A stretch of 64,000 nucleotides of DNA from Buchnera aphidicola (Chaitophorus populicola) (GCF_964058995.1 NZ_OZ060382.1:372001-436000); one strand, 5' to 3'; counted from the first letter of the stretch, positions 18,768 to 31,178 are shown. Notes: generated from the sequence alone by a model not told the origin. Numbers and translations are program-made.

Positions 18768-19100
18768 ATGTTTAAAAAAAATCAATTCGGAAACTTAATG
18801 CAAAAAGCACAAAAAATGCAAGAAAATATGAAAAAAATTCAAAAAAAAATGAAATCTATTATAGTTAAAGGAGAATCTGGAGCTGGATTAGTTAAAATTA
18901 CATTAAATGGAGAACATCATTGTAAAACAGTTGAAATTGATCCTTCTTTATTTAAAGAGGATGAAAAAGAAGTTATAGAAGATTTAATTATTGCTGCTTT
19001 TAATGACGCATCAAGAAAAATTAAAGAAGAACAAAAAAAGAAAATGACAGAATTATCTGGAATTATTCCCTTTGCAAATAATCTAAACTTTCCAATATAA
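18768..19100 (+). CDS. ybaB: Nucleoid-associated protein YbaB/EbfC
   Basis: This 110-residue DNA-binding dimer follows dnaX as in most gamma-proteobacteria. Family marks are MQKAQKMQENM in the N-terminal helix, VKGESGAGLVKITLNGEH in the sheet and VEIDPSLF....DLIIAAFNDASRKI. E. coli YbaB has 109 residues. The Shine-Dalgarno AAGAGAA is 5 bases before the ATG. In E. coli recR and htpG follow; here adk follows after 58 bases. Confidence 0.95.
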   Translation: MFKKNQFGNLMQKAQKMQENMKKIQKKMKSIIVKGESGAGLVKITLNGEHHCKTVEIDPSLFKEDEKEVIEDLIIAAFNDASRKIKEEQKKKMTELSGIIPFANNLNFPI

Positions 19101-19158
19101 ATTATAACTAATTATGATTGTAAATACATCAAAAATTAATTTTAAACAAGGAAAAATA

Positions 19159-19809
19159 ATGAAAATTATTTTAATTGGTTATCCATGTTCAGGAAAAGGA
19201 ACTCAAGCAAAATTTATTTCAAATAAATATAAAATTCCTAAAATTTCTACAGGAGATTTACTAAGATCAATTATTTTAAAAAAAACGACTAAAGACACTT
19301 TAGAAATTAAAAAAAAAATTGATTCAGGTCAATTAATTCCAGATAATATAATAATATCTATAATTCAAAAAAGAATATCTAAAAAAGATTGTTTAAATGG
19401 ATATATTTTAGATGGATTTCCTAGAACTATAAACCAAGCAAAAATAATGGAAAAAAATAATTTAAAAATAGATTATGTAATTGAATTACTAATTCCTAAA
19501 AAAAGTGTTTTAAAAAGAATGTTAGGTCGACAAATACATGAAAAATCAGGACGTGTATATCATAAAATATACAATCCCCCGAAACAAAAAAATAAAGATG
19601 ATATTACCGGAGAAAAATTAGTGACAAGAAAAGATGATACAAAACAAATAATTCAAAAAAGATTAAATGAATATGATTTTTTTAAAAAAAAAATTATAAA
19701 TTACTATAAAAGCAAACATAAATTAAATAAATTAAAATTTATTAAAATAAATGCAAAAAAAAAATTATTTATAATACAAAAAAAGATAATAAAATTTTTA
19801 AAAAAATAA
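19159..19809 (+). CDS. adk: Adenylate kinase
   Basis: Interconverts AMP + ATP and 2 ADP in the cytosol. The P-loop is GYPCSGKGT at residues 7-15, where most enzymes have GAPGAGKGT. Also present are the AMP-binding KISTGDLLR and GFPRT, and the long LID (GRQIHEKSGRVYHKIYNPPK). The 216 residues compare with 214 in E. coli. I place the start at the ATG at 19159 after AAGGAAAA. The frame opens at 19114, but that extension has no counterpart. Confidence 0.96.
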   Translation: MKIILIGYPCSGKGTQAKFISNKYKIPKISTGDLLRSIILKKTTKDTLEIKKKIDSGQLIPDNIIISIIQKRISKKDCLNGYILDGFPRTINQAKIMEKNNLKIDYVIELLIPKKSVLKRMLGRQIHEKSGRVYHKIYNPPKQKNKDDITGEKLVTRKDDTKQIIQKRLNEYDFFKKKIINYYKSKHKLNKLKFIKINAKKKLFIIQKKIIKFLKK

Positions 19810-19822
19810 TTATTTTTTATTT

Positions 19823-19896
19823 TGCGCTTTACAGGATTCGAACCTGTGACCCACGGCTTAGAAGGCCGTTGCTCTGTCCTACTGAGCTAAAAGCGC
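19823..19896 (-). tRNA. argU: tRNA-Arg (anticodon UCU)
   Basis: The minus strand folds as a full cloverleaf: acceptor GCGCTTT/AAAGCGC, D arm GCTC..GAGC, anticodon stem ACGGC/GCCGT around CTTCTAA, and T arm ACAGG TTCGAAT CCTGT. The anticodon UCU reads AGA and AGG. AGA should be the main arginine codon in this A+T-rich coding context. The discriminator is A and no CCA is encoded, so the 3' end must be added enzymatically. Confidence 0.97.
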
Positions 19897-19923
19897 TTAA
19901 AAAATTTAATGAATATAATTTTT

Positions 19924-19952
19924 ATTTTAATATTATAAATTATTTTTTTCAA
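19924..19952 (-). promoter_or_regulatory. Candidate sigma-70 promoter of tRNA-Arg
   Basis: The minus strand carries TTGAAA (19947-19952) and TAAAAT (19924-19929) with a 17-base spacer. It would give a leader of about 20 bases before the tRNA. The spacing is optimal, but such A+T-rich matches also occur by chance here. Confidence 0.4.
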
Positions 19953-20018
19953 AAATACTAGTTTATAAATTTTAAATTTATTTTTTAAATACTTATAAAA
20001 GGATTATATGAAAATATT

Positions 20019-20882
20019 ATGATTGCAAAAATAATTAATGGAACTAAAATAGCACTAAAAATTCAAAACAAAATAAAAAAAAAAATACATAAAAGAAAAA
20101 AAAATGGTTTATTTCAACCAGGATTAGCAGTAGTATTTGTAGGAAATAACATATCTTCAAAAATTTATGTTAAGAATAAAAAAATTGCTTGTAAAAAAGT
20201 TGGCATCATATCTAAAATATGTCGTTTATCTATATCTGTTACAGAAAAAAAAATTATTCATACTATTAAAAATTTTAACTCAGATCCTACAATACATGGA
20301 ATTTTAATACAATTACCTTTACCAAAAAAATTTGATACACAAAAAATATTAAGAAAAATTTCATATAAAAAAGATGTAGATGGATTTCATCCTTTTAACA
20401 TAGGATTATTATGTCAAAGAAATCCACGTTTAAGAGCATGTACTCCTTTAGGAATTATGAATCTCTTAAAATCATATCAAATAAAAATAAAAGGATTAAA
20501 CGCATTAATTATTGGAGCATCTAACATTGTTGGAAGACCTATGATGTTAGAATTATTATTAGCTGGTTGCACGACAACTATCGCGCATAAATTTACTAAA
20601 AATTTAAATCAATATGTAAAAAATGCAGATTTAATAGTAATTGCTATTGGTAAACCAAATTTTTTACATGGAAAATGGATTAAAAAAGGAGCAATTATTA
20701 TAGATGTTGGTATTAATAGATTAAAAAATGGGCAAATAGTTGGAGATGCTGATTTTAATTCAAATTATCTTAGAGCATCATATATTACTCCTGTACCAGG
20801 AGGAGTTGGACCAATGACAGTAACAAGTTTACTTCAAAATACTTTATATATCTGTGAAAATTATTATGACAAAAAATTTTAA
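20019..20882 (+). CDS. folD: Bifunctional methylenetetrahydrofolate dehydrogenase / cyclohydrolase
   Basis: Converts 5,10-methylene-THF to 10-formyl-THF, the formyl donor for Fmt (28722-29666). The 287 residues (E. coli 288) contain [17 protein letters not shown] with the catalytic Lys, [12 protein letters not shown], the NADP-binding [12 protein letters not shown] and the C-terminal [10 protein letters not shown]. The start ATG aligns with the E. coli start ([13 protein letters not shown]). The stop overlaps convergent cysS by 4 bases. Confidence 0.97.
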   Translation: MIAKIINGTKIALKIQNKIKKKIHKRKKNGLFQPGLAVVFVGNNISSKIYVKNKKIACKKVGIISKICRLSISVTEKKIIHTIKNFNSDPTIHGILIQLPLPKKFDTQKILRKISYKKDVDGFHPFNIGLLCQRNPRLRACTPLGIMNLLKSYQIKIKGLNALIIGASNIVGRPMMLELLLAGCTTTIAHKFTKNLNQYVKNADLIVIAIGKPNFLHGKWIKKGAIIIDVGINRLKNGQIVGDADFNSNYLRASYITPVPGGVGPMTVTSLLQNTLYICENYYDKKF

Positions 20883-22267
20883 ATTTTAAAATACCATAAT
20901 GTTTTATTTTTTTTATCTTGTACATGTATTCCTAATTTTAATAATTTTTTTCTTAACAAATCTGCTTTTTTCCATAATCTTAATTTTCTTGCATCGGTTC
21001 TTTTTTGAATAATTTTTTTAATTTTGTTATATAATTTTATATCTTTCAAATTATTAAAATTATTTATAGAACTTTGATTCAAATTAAAAAAACCTAGAAT
21101 TTTTCCTAAAAAACATAATTTAGCAGAAAAAAATATCGCTTGTTCAAATTTTTTCATATCATATAACATAATTATTTTTTTAGATAAATTAGATAAAATA
21201 GAAAGAGCTAACGGTGTATTAAAACTATCATTCATAGCATTTCTAAATAAATTAATATAAAATAAAGAAGAATTATTTAAAGAAAAATTAAAATTTTTAT
21301 GATTAGATAAATCAATACAAAAATACCATTTTTTCAATATTTTATTAATTTCAATTAAATTTTTTATATTATAATAAATTGGATGTTTATATTGTGTAGA
21401 TAAAAAATAATAACGTATTACATCGGGATTAAATTTATTAATCAAATCTTTAATTAAAAAAGTATTTCCTATAGACTTAGACATTTTTTGATTTTTTAAA
21501 ATAACCATTCCTGTATGCATCCAATAATTTACAAATTTTTTTTTGTAAAAACATTCAGACTGCGCTCTTTCATTTTCATGATGAGGAAAAATTAAATCAT
21601 TTCCTCCTCCATGAATATCTAATTTATTTTTAAAATACACATTATTAATTGCTGAACATTCAATATGCCAGCCTGGTCTACCATTGCCCCAAGGTGAATT
21701 CCAAAATATTTCATTATTTTTACTTTTTTTCCATAAAACAAAATCATTTTTATAAATATTTTTATTATCTTTAAATATATTTAAGTCATTTTTTTTATTT
21801 AGTAATTGACCATATTTTTTATAACTTTTAATAGAAAATAAAATATCTCCATTTTGATCTACATAAGCATGTTTATTGATTAACAATGTATGAATGAAAT
21901 CAATAATATCTGTTATATGTGAAGTCACACAAGGTTCAAAAGAAGGTTTTAAAATATTTAAAGATTTTAAATCAATATGCATTCTATCAATAATATTTTT
22001 TGTAAAAGAAATAAAATTTTTTTTATTTGAATATGTTTTTTGTATAATTTTATCATCTATATCTGTAATGTTTCTAACATATTTTACAGAATATCCTAAA
22101 TTTATAAAATAACGATTAACTACATCAAAAAACATAAATGTTCTAGCATGTCCAATATGACAATCTTTATATACAGTGACGCCACATATATACATAGAAA
22201 TTTTTTTTTGACAAATAGATTTGAAAATTTCTTTTTTTCGAGTTAAAGTATTAAAAATTTTTAGCAT
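20879..22267 (-). CDS. cysS: Cysteinyl-tRNA synthetase
   Basis: Class I synthetase charging tRNA-Cys. It keeps the HIGH-type motif GHARTFMFF after the zinc cysteine in [16 protein letters not shown]. The other zinc ligands lie in WHIECSAI and [12 protein letters not shown], and the KMSKS loop is intact ([12 protein letters not shown]). It has 462 residues (E. coli 461). The start ATG carries a GAGAAATATT site. It is convergent with folD, as in E. coli. Confidence 0.97.
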   Translation of the reverse strand: MLKIFNTLTRKKEIFKSICQKKISMYICGVTVYKDCHIGHARTFMFFDVVNRYFINLGYSVKYVRNITDIDDKIIQKTYSNKKNFISFTKNIIDRMHIDLKSLNILKPSFEPCVTSHITDIIDFIHTLLINKHAYVDQNGDILFSIKSYKKYGQLLNKKNDLNIFKDNKNIYKNDFVLWKKSKNNEIFWNSPWGNGRPGWHIECSAINNVYFKNKLDIHGGGNDLIFPHHENERAQSECFYKKKFVNYWMHTGMVILKNQKMSKSIGNTFLIKDLINKFNPDVIRYYFLSTQYKHPIYYNIKNLIEINKILKKWYFCIDLSNHKNFNFSLNNSSLFYINLFRNAMNDSFNTPLALSILSNLSKKIIMLYDMKKFEQAIFFSAKLCFLGKILGFFNLNQSSINNFNNLKDIKLYNKIKKIIQKRTDARKLRLWKKADLLRKKLLKLGIHVQDKKNKTLWYFKI

Positions 22268-22339
22268 TAATATTTCTCTATAAAATTAATTTAGAATTTA
22301 TATAAAAATAAATATCAATCAAATATAATTAATAAAATT

Positions 22340-22603
22340 ATGTATAAAAAATTAAAAAAAATTTTAAAATTTCCTATGTATTTTACTTTTAAAATTATAT
22401 GTCTAAATAAAAAAAATCTTGAAAAAGAAATTTTTAATATTTTTAAAAAAAAAAAAATAATGATACAAAAAAAAAATATATATTATAGTAAAAAAAAAAA
22501 ATATATATCTTTTTCTCTTACTATATATGCAGAGAAATTTAAATATATTAAATATATTTATAAAAAAGTTGGAATATTAAAATTCGTAAAAATGGTTTTA
22601 TAG
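22340..22603 (+). CDS. ybeD: UPF0250 / DUF493 family protein YbeD
   Basis: This 87-residue protein matches E. coli YbeD in length and at both ends: the N-terminal LLxFPxxFTFK pattern (ILKFPMYFTFKII) and the C-terminal RMVL-like FVKMVL. The fold is known to be ACT-like and the function is unknown. The central part is mostly Lys and Tyr. It lies divergent from cysS and convergent with cspE. Confidence 0.85.
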   Translation: MYKKLKKILKFPMYFTFKIICLNKKNLEKEIFNIFKKKKIMIQKKNIYYSKKKKYISFSLTIYAEKFKYIKYIYKKVGILKFVKMVL

Positions 22604-22638
22604 TAAAAATATTAAAAAAGTATAAATTTAGTAAATTT

Positions 22639-22676
22639 CTGTTCAGTACTTGTTATAAAAATAACGCACTGAACAG
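22639..22676. terminator. Two-tier hairpin between convergent ybeD and cspE
   Basis: An outer 9-bp perfect stem (CTGTTCAGT / ACTGAACAG) encloses an inner 5-bp stem (GTTAT / ATAAC) with an AAAA loop. Its G+C content stands out from the surroundings. Lying between two convergent genes, it most likely ends transcription from one or both sides. Neither side has a strong T tract, so RNA stability or another role is possible. Confidence 0.5.
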
Positions 22677-22712
22677 TGTGAAAAAATTTTAATAAATTTT
22701 TATAAGATATTC

Positions 22713-22922
22713 TTATAAACCGGTAACGTTAATTGCAGACGGACCTTTCTCTCCTTCTGTAATTTCGAACTCCACACTTTGTCCTTCTGCTAAAGTTTTA
22801 AATCCATCACTTTGAATAGCTGAAAAATGCACAAAAACATCTTTACTTCCATCTTCAGGAGTAATAAATCCAAAACCTTTTGCTTCATTAAACCATTTAA
22901 CATTACCTTTAATCTTTGACAT
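22713..22922 (-). CDS. cspE: Cold-shock-family RNA-binding protein CspE
   Basis: This 69-residue OB-fold protein binds single-stranded nucleic acid. RNP1 (KGFGFI) and RNP2 (VFVHFS) are intact. The start MSKIKG and the [14 protein letters not shown] tail favour CspE over CspC, but they cannot be separated with certainty. The Shine-Dalgarno AAAGG stands 11 bases upstream. The gene is far less A+T-rich and more conserved than its neighbours, suggesting strong selection and high expression. Confidence 0.93.
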   Translation of the reverse strand: MSKIKGNVKWFNEAKGFGFITPEDGSKDVFVHFSAIQSDGFKTLAEGQSVEFEITEGEKGPSAINVTGL

Positions 22923-23050
22923 CTGTTTATTACCTTTACATGAAAATTATATATAATACTTACATTAAATGTTAATTAAAATTTTATTAAAATAAATTTT
23001 AAATTTTAATTTAAAACTAAATTAATAGAAATTACAAAATTAACGATGTG

Positions 23051-23106
23051 AAAAAATAAACTTTAATTTTCAAAATAATTAATATTTGAAAATGAAAGTT
23101 TATTTT
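23051..23106 (-). terminator. rRNA operon terminator
   Basis: Thirty bases after the 5S gene on the minus strand is an inverted repeat of 22 positions with one mismatch (AAAATAAACTTT-x-ATTTTCAAA and its complement) and a 10-base loop. It is followed by TTTTTT. Position, stem length and T tract fit an intrinsic terminator of the tRNA-Glu/23S/5S transcript. Confidence 0.75.
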
Positions 23107-23135
23107 ATACTTGAAATGTTTTAAAAAATTTTAAT

Positions 23136-23254
23136 AGCCTGGAAATTTCCTACTCTCACACAGGGAGACCCTGAACTACCATCGGCGTTATAATGTTTCA
23201 CTTCTGAGTTCGAAATGGATTCAGGTGGTACCATTACACTATTTTAACCAGGCT
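23136..23254 (-). rRNA. rrf: 5S ribosomal RNA
   Basis: The minus strand begins AGCCTGG and ends CCAGGCT, which pair as the terminal helix. The interior contains the conserved loop sequence CCATTTCGAACTCAG and GCCGATGGTAG. The length of about 119 fits 5S RNA. The ends were set by terminal-helix pairing, so they could shift by one or two bases. Confidence 0.97.
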
Positions 23255-23269
23255 ATTATTTTTTAATAT

Positions 23270-23309
23270 TGTATACTTTAATATACAAAATTATATATTA
23301 AAGTATACA
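23270..23309 (-). other. Perfect 16-bp inverted repeat in the 23S-5S spacer
   Basis: TGTATACTTTAATATA and its exact complement flank an 8-base loop in the 128-base spacer between 23S and 5S. As RNA it makes a stable A-U hairpin just before 5S. A role in processing pre-5S RNA is plausible. It is not followed by a T tract, so it is probably not a terminator. Confidence 0.6.
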
Positions 23310-23383
23310 TATTTTATATATTTATTTTTAATCGGTAACAAGTATTTTTTTAATTAAATTTTTAAAAACACCTCTGGTGTTGT

Positions 23384-26304
<2,921 letters not shown>

Positions 26305-26455
26305 TTACAACCCACAGGTGTTTTATAGTAATAATTAAAAATTATACTTGTTCCGAATTTTTAAAGAACTTAAAAAAATAATATTTTAAATAAAGTTTTA
26401 TTTAAAAAACAATTATATCATAATAATTTAAAATAATAAATATTTTTTTTAAAAT

Positions 26456-26528
26456 TGTCCCCTAGGGGAATTGAACCCCTGTTGCTGCCGTGAAAGGGCA
26501 GTGTCCTAGACCGCTAGACGAAGGGGAC
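26456..26528 (-). tRNA. gltT: tRNA-Glu (anticodon UUC)
   Basis: The cloverleaf on the minus strand has acceptor GTCCCCT/AGGGGAC, anticodon loop CTTTCAC (UUC) and T arm AGGGG TTCAATT CCCCT. It is the first gene of the 23S-5S transcript. The discriminator would be A (E. coli has G) and CCA is not encoded. This tRNA is a known substrate class for the TusE/TusBCD 2-thiolation relay encoded in the window. The symbol follows E. coli usage and is arbitrary. Confidence 0.96.
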
Positions 26529-26622
26529 TAATAAAAAAATATTTTATCTTTAATTAAATCTTTTATAATTTAATTATTATAAATTATTTATATTAAAAAT
26601 AATTTTTACAACTAATGTAACT

Positions 26623-26650
26623 ATTTTACATATTCAAGAAAAAGAGTCAA
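26623..26650 (-). promoter_or_regulatory. Sigma-70 promoter of the tRNA-Glu/23S/5S operon
   Basis: The minus strand shows TTGACT (26645-26650) and TAAAAT (26623-26628) with 16 bases between them, about 95 bases before the tRNA. It matches five of six bases at -35 and four or five at -10. It is among the clearest promoters in the window and lies in the 208-base gap after aroE. Confidence 0.7.
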
Positions 26651-26736
26651 GTAATTTATAATAAATTTAAATAAAAAAATAATATAAAACATGTAAAACA
26701 TATAAACTATTAAAAATAAAAAAAATTAAAAATATT

Positions 26737-27564
26737 TTAAATTTCAAGAATTTTTAAAATATTTTTTATATTTGGAAAAATATTTGTCCACAAAAAAAAT
26801 GAATGTGCTGCTTGATTAACCAACATTCCTATTCCACTATATACTCTTTTTGAACCTAATTTTTTACAAAATTTCATAAAAAAAGTGTCTTTATTTCCAT
26901 AAAACATATCATAACAAACAGTATTTGAAAAAATAATATCTTTCGGTATTGTTAAAGATAAATTGTTATAAATACCAGCTGAAGTAGCATTAATTACTAC
27001 ATGAAATTTATTTTTATTTAATTGATTTGATTTAATACACTTTATATATCCAAAAATTTTGAACTCTTCTGATAAAATTTGAGCTTTTTCAAAAGTTCTA
27101 TTAGTAATATAAATCTTACATCCAAATTTTAATAAAGGATAAATAATACCTCTTGCTGCTCCACCTGCACCTAAAATTAATATATTATCACTTTTTTTAA
27201 TTAAACTCTTAGATATTAAATCTGTTAAAAAACCAATTCCATCTGTGTTATCCCCAATAATATCATTTGTATAAATTTTTTTTAATGTATTTACAGAACC
27301 AGATATCTTTGCTCGTTTTGTTAAAATATTACAAAAAGAATATATTTTTTCTTTGAAAGGTAAAGTAATATTTGCTCCTTTACCTCCATTTTGAAAAAAC
27401 TCTGAAATTTCTTTTATAAAAAATTTTTTTGAAGCGCAAATCCGAATATATTTTTCATTTAAATTATATTTTTTAAAAAAAAAATTATGTATATTAGGAG
27501 ATTTACTATGATTTATTGGATTTCCAAAGACAGCATAATGAGAATTATTATATAAATTAAGCAC
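26737..27564 (-). CDS. aroE: Shikimate dehydrogenase
   Basis: Reduces 3-dehydroshikimate to shikimate with NADPH in aromatic amino-acid synthesis. The other shikimate genes here are aroB and aroK. The 275 residues (E. coli 272) hold the substrate-binding NHSKSPNIHN, the catalytic Lys in ANITLPFKEK, Asp in GDNTDGIGF and the nucleotide-binding GAGGAARG, then NRTFEKAQ. The start is GTG, supported by a GGAGAG site 7 bases upstream inside the end of tsaC (8-base gene overlap). Confidence 0.97.
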   Translation of the reverse strand: MLNLYNNSHYAVFGNPINHSKSPNIHNFFFKKYNLNEKYIRICASKKFFIKEISEFFQNGGKGANITLPFKEKIYSFCNILTKRAKISGSVNTLKKIYTNDIIGDNTDGIGFLTDLISKSLIKKSDNILILGAGGAARGIIYPLLKFGCKIYITNRTFEKAQILSEEFKIFGYIKCIKSNQLNKNKFHVVINATSAGIYNNLSLTIPKDIIFSNTVCYDMFYGNKDTFFMKFCKKLGSKRVYSGIGMLVNQAAHSFFLWTNIFPNIKNILKILEI

Positions 27565-28117
27565 GTACTATCTCTCCAGTTAATAAATTAATAATTTTAG
27601 AAGGTTTTTTTTTATTTCCTAATAGTCCATTTAAAACTGGAAAAAATTTACCGAAAACATGTTTTACTTCTTTGATAGTTTTACACGGTTTTTTTCCAGA
27701 AATATTTGCGCTTGTAGAAATAATCGGTTTCTTAAAATAAAAACATAAGTCTTTAATTAACTTATGTTGAGTAATTCTTACAGCAATAAATTTAGAATTT
27801 CCTGTTAACCAATGTGGAACGCTAGAATGAGCTGGAACAAGATAAGTAAAAAAATTTTTTTTATTTAATAAAAGATATTTTTTTTTTAAAATTTTACTTT
27901 CAATAATATAAGGAATTAATTGACTATAATGACAAGATATTAATATAAATCCTTTATTTATATTTCTATTCTTTATAGAAAGTAATTTTTTTACTGCAAT
28001 TTTACTATCTGGATTACAACCTAATCCAAAAACTGATTCTGTCGGATATGCTATAACTTCATTTTGATTTAATTTATTTACACAATCTTTTAAAGAAAAT
28101 AAAAAATTTTTATTCAT
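27557..28117 (-). CDS. tsaC: Threonylcarbamoyl-AMP synthase (t6A tRNA modification)
   Basis: Makes threonylcarbamoyl-AMP for t6A37 in ANN-reading tRNAs. The 186 residues (E. coli 190) match the YrdC/Sua5 fold: YPTESVFGLGCNPDS near the N-terminus, the KR-type binding site in SIKNRNINKGFILI, and a C-terminal SANISGKKPCKT. It is cotranscribed with aroE by overlap and divergent from def, as in E. coli, but the E. coli genes between tsaC and def (yrdD, smg, dprA) are gone. Confidence 0.93.
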   Translation of the reverse strand: MNKNFLFSLKDCVNKLNQNEVIAYPTESVFGLGCNPDSKIAVKKLLSIKNRNINKGFILISCHYSQLIPYIIESKILKKKYLLLNKKNFFTYLVPAHSSVPHWLTGNSKFIAVRITQHKLIKDLCFYFKKPIISTSANISGKKPCKTIKEVKHVFGKFFPVLNGLLGNKKKPSKIINLLTGEIVRA

Positions 28118-28227
28118 AACATATTATCTCTTACATAAAAAATTTTTTAAAAATATATTTTTTATTTTACAAAATTCTTTTTATATAATGTTATTATATT
28201 GCATATTTAAAATTAAAAAATTCAAAA

Positions 28228-28722
28228 ATGTCTATTCTAAAAATATTAAAATATCCAAATAAAAATCTCAGAAAAATTGCTAAACCTGTTACAAATTTCG
28301 ATACAAACATTAAAAATATTGTTCAAAAAATGTTTAATACAATGTATCAAAAAAATGGAATTGGTTTAGCTGCAATACAAGTAAATATTCAATTAAGAAT
28401 TATTGTTATAGATAAAATATATCCTTTAAATAATCCATTAGTTTTAATTAATCCTAAAATTCTAAAAAAAAATGGTAAAGTTACAATAAAAGAAGGATGT
28501 TTATCTATTCCAAATTATGAATATATCGTTCATTCTAGATATAAATATATAACTGTTTCTGGATACGATATCTATGGAAAAAATTTTATTTTAAATACAA
28601 AATCTTTACTTTCAGTATGTATACAACATGAAATAGATCATTTAAATGGTAAACTGTTTATAGATTATTTATCACCTTTAAAAAAAAATAGAATCAATAA
28701 AAAACTAATTAAAAAAATATAA
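28228..28722 (+). CDS. def: Peptide deformylase
   Basis: Removes the N-formyl group from nascent proteins. The three family motifs are visible: [15 protein letters not shown] with the metal-binding Cys, and QHEIDHLNG with two metal histidines and the catalytic Glu. It has 164 residues (E. coli 169). Its stop overlaps the fmt ATG as TAATG, so the two opposing steps of formyl-Met metabolism are translationally coupled. Confidence 0.97.
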   Translation: MSILKILKYPNKNLRKIAKPVTNFDTNIKNIVQKMFNTMYQKNGIGLAAIQVNIQLRIIVIDKIYPLNNPLVLINPKILKKNGKVTIKEGCLSIPNYEYIVHSRYKYITVSGYDIYGKNFILNTKSLLSVCIQHEIDHLNGKLFIDYLSPLKKNRINKKLIKKI

Positions 28723-29666
28723 TGAAAAAAATTAAAATAATTTTTGCAGGAACTGGTAAATTTTCTTCTGTTCATTTAAATGAATTAATTTTAAAAAAAT
28801 TTAAAATATCAACTATAATTACAAAAATAGATAAAAAAATTGGTAGAGGAAAAAAAATTAAATTTTCGGAAGTTAAAAAAACAGCTATAAATAATCATCT
28901 ACCATTTATACAAACAAACTCATTAAATTCAGAAGAATACTATACAATTTTAAAAAAAAAAAAACCTGATATTATGATTATTGTTTCATTCGGATTAATA
29001 ATACCAGAAAAAATAATTAATATTTTTCCTTTAGGATGTATTAATATTCATACTTCTTTACTACCAAAATTTAGAGGCCCATCACCTATTCAATCCGCTA
29101 TACTTTTAGGAAAAAAAAAAACTGGAATTACTATTATTCAAATAAATAATAAACTTGATACAGGAGATATTTTATACAAAAAATCAATTAATATAGAAAA
29201 AAAAGAGACATATGATACATTAAAAAAAAAATTATCAATATTAGGAAAAAAATCTTTAATAAAATTTTTAAAAAATATTTTTTTAAAAAAATATATTCCT
29301 ATCAAGCAAATAGAAAATCAAGCTACTTATACAAAAAAAATATATAAAAAAGATGGATTAATTAATTGGAATCAAAACGCTTCTGAAATCGAAAAAAAAA
29401 TCCGTGCTTTTAACTCATGGCCTGGCACTTTCTTTTTTATAAAAAATATTATGATTAAAATATGGAAAGCAAATATTATTAAATCTATTAAAAAAAACAT
29501 TCCTGGAAAAATTATTCAAGCAAATAAAAATGGAATATCAATATCTACAAAAAATCATTTAATTAATATTACAGAATTACAGTTTGCAGGAAAAAAAAAA
29601 AACAAAGTATATAACATAATTCATTCTTATAAAAAACTATTTGAAATAGGTCAAATTATAATTTAA
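28722..29666 (+). CDS. fmt: Methionyl-tRNA formyltransferase
   Basis: Formylates initiator Met-tRNA using 10-formyl-THF (made via FolD). The 314 residues (E. coli 315) include FAGTGKFSSVHL at the N-terminus, the catalytic stretch INIHTSLLPKFRGPSPIQ and the Asp in KLDTGDIL. The C-terminal tRNA-binding domain starts around residue 210 (IRAFNSWPGTFF). It ends about 37 bases before the terminator shared with the convergent ribosomal operon. Confidence 0.97.
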   Translation: MKKIKIIFAGTGKFSSVHLNELILKKFKISTIITKIDKKIGRGKKIKFSEVKKTAINNHLPFIQTNSLNSEEYYTILKKKKPDIMIIVSFGLIIPEKIINIFPLGCINIHTSLLPKFRGPSPIQSAILLGKKKTGITIIQINNKLDTGDILYKKSINIEKKETYDTLKKKLSILGKKSLIKFLKNIFLKKYIPIKQIENQATYTKKIYKKDGLINWNQNASEIEKKIRAFNSWPGTFFFIKNIMIKIWKANIIKSIKKNIPGKIIQANKNGISISTKNHLINITELQFAGKKKNKVYNIIHSYKKLFEIGQIII

Positions 29667-29698
29667 AAAAATATAATAAAATCATATTATATAATTAT

Positions 29699-29724
29699 AA
29701 AAAAACGGCATATCTATGCCGTTT
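29699..29724 (-). terminator. Intrinsic terminator of the ribosomal-protein supercluster
   Basis: On the minus strand AAACGGCATA and TATGCCGTTT form a strong stem around a very short loop, continuing directly into a run of seven T. This is the best-formed terminator in the window. It lies 25 bases after the rplQ stop and also between the convergent fmt and rplQ. Confidence 0.85.
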
Positions 29725-29748
29725 GTTCTGAATATATAAGATAATTTT

Positions 29749-30138
29749 TTATTTATCTTTTGAAATTTTATTTTGTATACTGTTTCTATTAACTAATAAT
29801 ACATACGCCATAGGAGATTTATCTCCATTTCTATAACCACATTTAATAATTTTAGTATAACCACCAGGTCGATTTATAAAAAAAGGACCTAAATCTGTAA
29901 ATAACTTATGTAAAATTTTATTATCACGAATTTTAGAAAAAATTAATCTTCGATTTGATAAATTATCAATTTTAGAAACTGTAATAATCGGTTCAACTAT
30001 TCTTCTTAATTCTTTTGATTTTGCTAAAGTAGTCTTAATTCTTTCATGTAATAATAATGAACATGATAAATTCATTAACATTAATTTTAAATGACTACTA
30101 GTACGATTTAATTTACGACCAACTTTTTGATGTCGCAT
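29749..30138 (-). CDS. rplQ: Ribosomal protein L17
   Basis: Last gene of the alpha operon (rpsM-rpsK-rpsD-rpoA-rplQ). The 129 residues begin [17 protein letters not shown], the invariant L17 start, and contain RLIFSKIRD and [16 protein letters not shown]17 binds 23S RNA near the exit tunnel. The gene sits 30 bases after rpoA and is followed by the T-tract terminator. Confidence 0.98.
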   Translation of the reverse strand: MRHQKVGRKLNRTSSHLKLMLMNLSCSLLLHERIKTTLAKSKELRRIVEPIITVSKIDNLSNRRLIFSKIRDNKILHKLFTDLGPFFINRPGGYTKIIKCGYRNGDKSPMAYVLLVNRNSIQNKISKDK

Positions 30139-30168
30139 AATTTTATAATCTTCCTTTTTAAATCTATT

Positions 30169-31158
30169 TTATTCTTCTAAAATACTTTTTGGAGGCCAAT
30201 TTTCTAATTTTGTTCCAAGAGATAAATTGCGAGAAGCTAATATATCTTTAATTTCTGTTAATGATTTTTTACCTAAATTCGGAGTTTTTAATAAATCTAC
30301 TTCATTTTTTTGTATTAAATCACCAATATAATGTATAGATTCAGCTTTTAAACAATTTGCAGATCGTACAGTTAATTCTAAATCATCTACAGGCTTTAAT
30401 AAAATTGAATCAAATTCAGGTTGAACGATTGGAGTTATTGGTTCTCGTATATCCTTTAAATCAATAAAATATTCTAATTGATTTGATAAAATAGTAGCAG
30501 CTTTACGAATTGAATCTTCTGGATCAATCGTTCCGTTAGTTTCCAGTTCTATTATTAATCTATCTAAATCTGTTCTTTGTTCAACTCTCGCAGCTTCTAC
30601 TTGATAAGAAATTCGTTCAATTGGACTATAACATGCATCAATAAATAATTTTCCAATACAGCTTTCATTTGAATTGTTTTTAACACGAGTAGATGCTGGA
30701 GAATATCCTCTACCTTTTTCTACTTTAATTTTCATGTTAATGCAAGCAGTATGATTAGTTAAATTACATATAATATGATTTAAATTAACAATTTCTACAC
30801 TTGAATCACATTGAATATCAGAAGCAGTTACAACACCGATTCCTTGCTTTTGTAAAGTTAAATAAGAAAAATCTCGGTCATAAATTTTTACAGGTAATTC
30901 TTTTAAATTTAATAAAATTTCTAATATATCTTCTTTAATTCCTTCTTTCGTACTATATTCATGTAAAACTCCTTCTATTTCTACTTCAGTAACAGCACAT
31001 CCAGGTAAAGAAGATAAAAGAACTCTACGTAATGCGTTTCCTAAAGTATGTCCAAATCCACGCTCTAAAGGCTCTAAAGTAACTTTAGAATGCTTATAAT
31101 CAAACTGTTGAATATTTACTAAACGAGGTTTTAAAAAATTTATTAATGAATCTGTCAT
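30169..31158 (-). CDS. rpoA: RNA polymerase alpha subunit
   Basis: Alpha dimer scaffolds RNA polymerase assembly. Its 329 residues equal E. coli. The N-terminal domain has the conserved [19 protein letters not shown]. The C-terminal domain keeps the UP-element DNA-binding arginine in [11 protein letters not shown] and the helix [15 protein letters not shown]. Both halves are well preserved, so contacts to activators and A-tract DNA are probably retained although few regulators are likely. Confidence 0.98.
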   Translation of the reverse strand: MTDSLINFLKPRLVNIQQFDYKHSKVTLEPLERGFGHTLGNALRRVLLSSLPGCAVTEVEIEGVLHEYSTKEGIKEDILEILLNLKELPVKIYDRDFSYLTLQKQGIGVVTASDIQCDSSVEIVNLNHIICNLTNHTACINMKIKVEKGRGYSPASTRVKNNSNESCIGKLFIDACYSPIERISYQVEAARVEQRTDLDRLIIELETNGTIDPEDSIRKAATILSNQLEYFIDLKDIREPITPIVQPEFDSILLKPVDDLELTVRSANCLKAESIHYIGDLIQKNEVDLLKTPNLGKKSLTEIKDILASRNLSLGTKLENWPPKSILEE

Positions 31159-31178
31159 TATTAAACCTTTTCAAAAAA

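Noticed and set aside
19824-19910. Possible third plus-strand gene over the tRNA-Arg region
   Set aside because: The cloverleaf on the minus strand is complete and explains the conserved G+C-rich bases.
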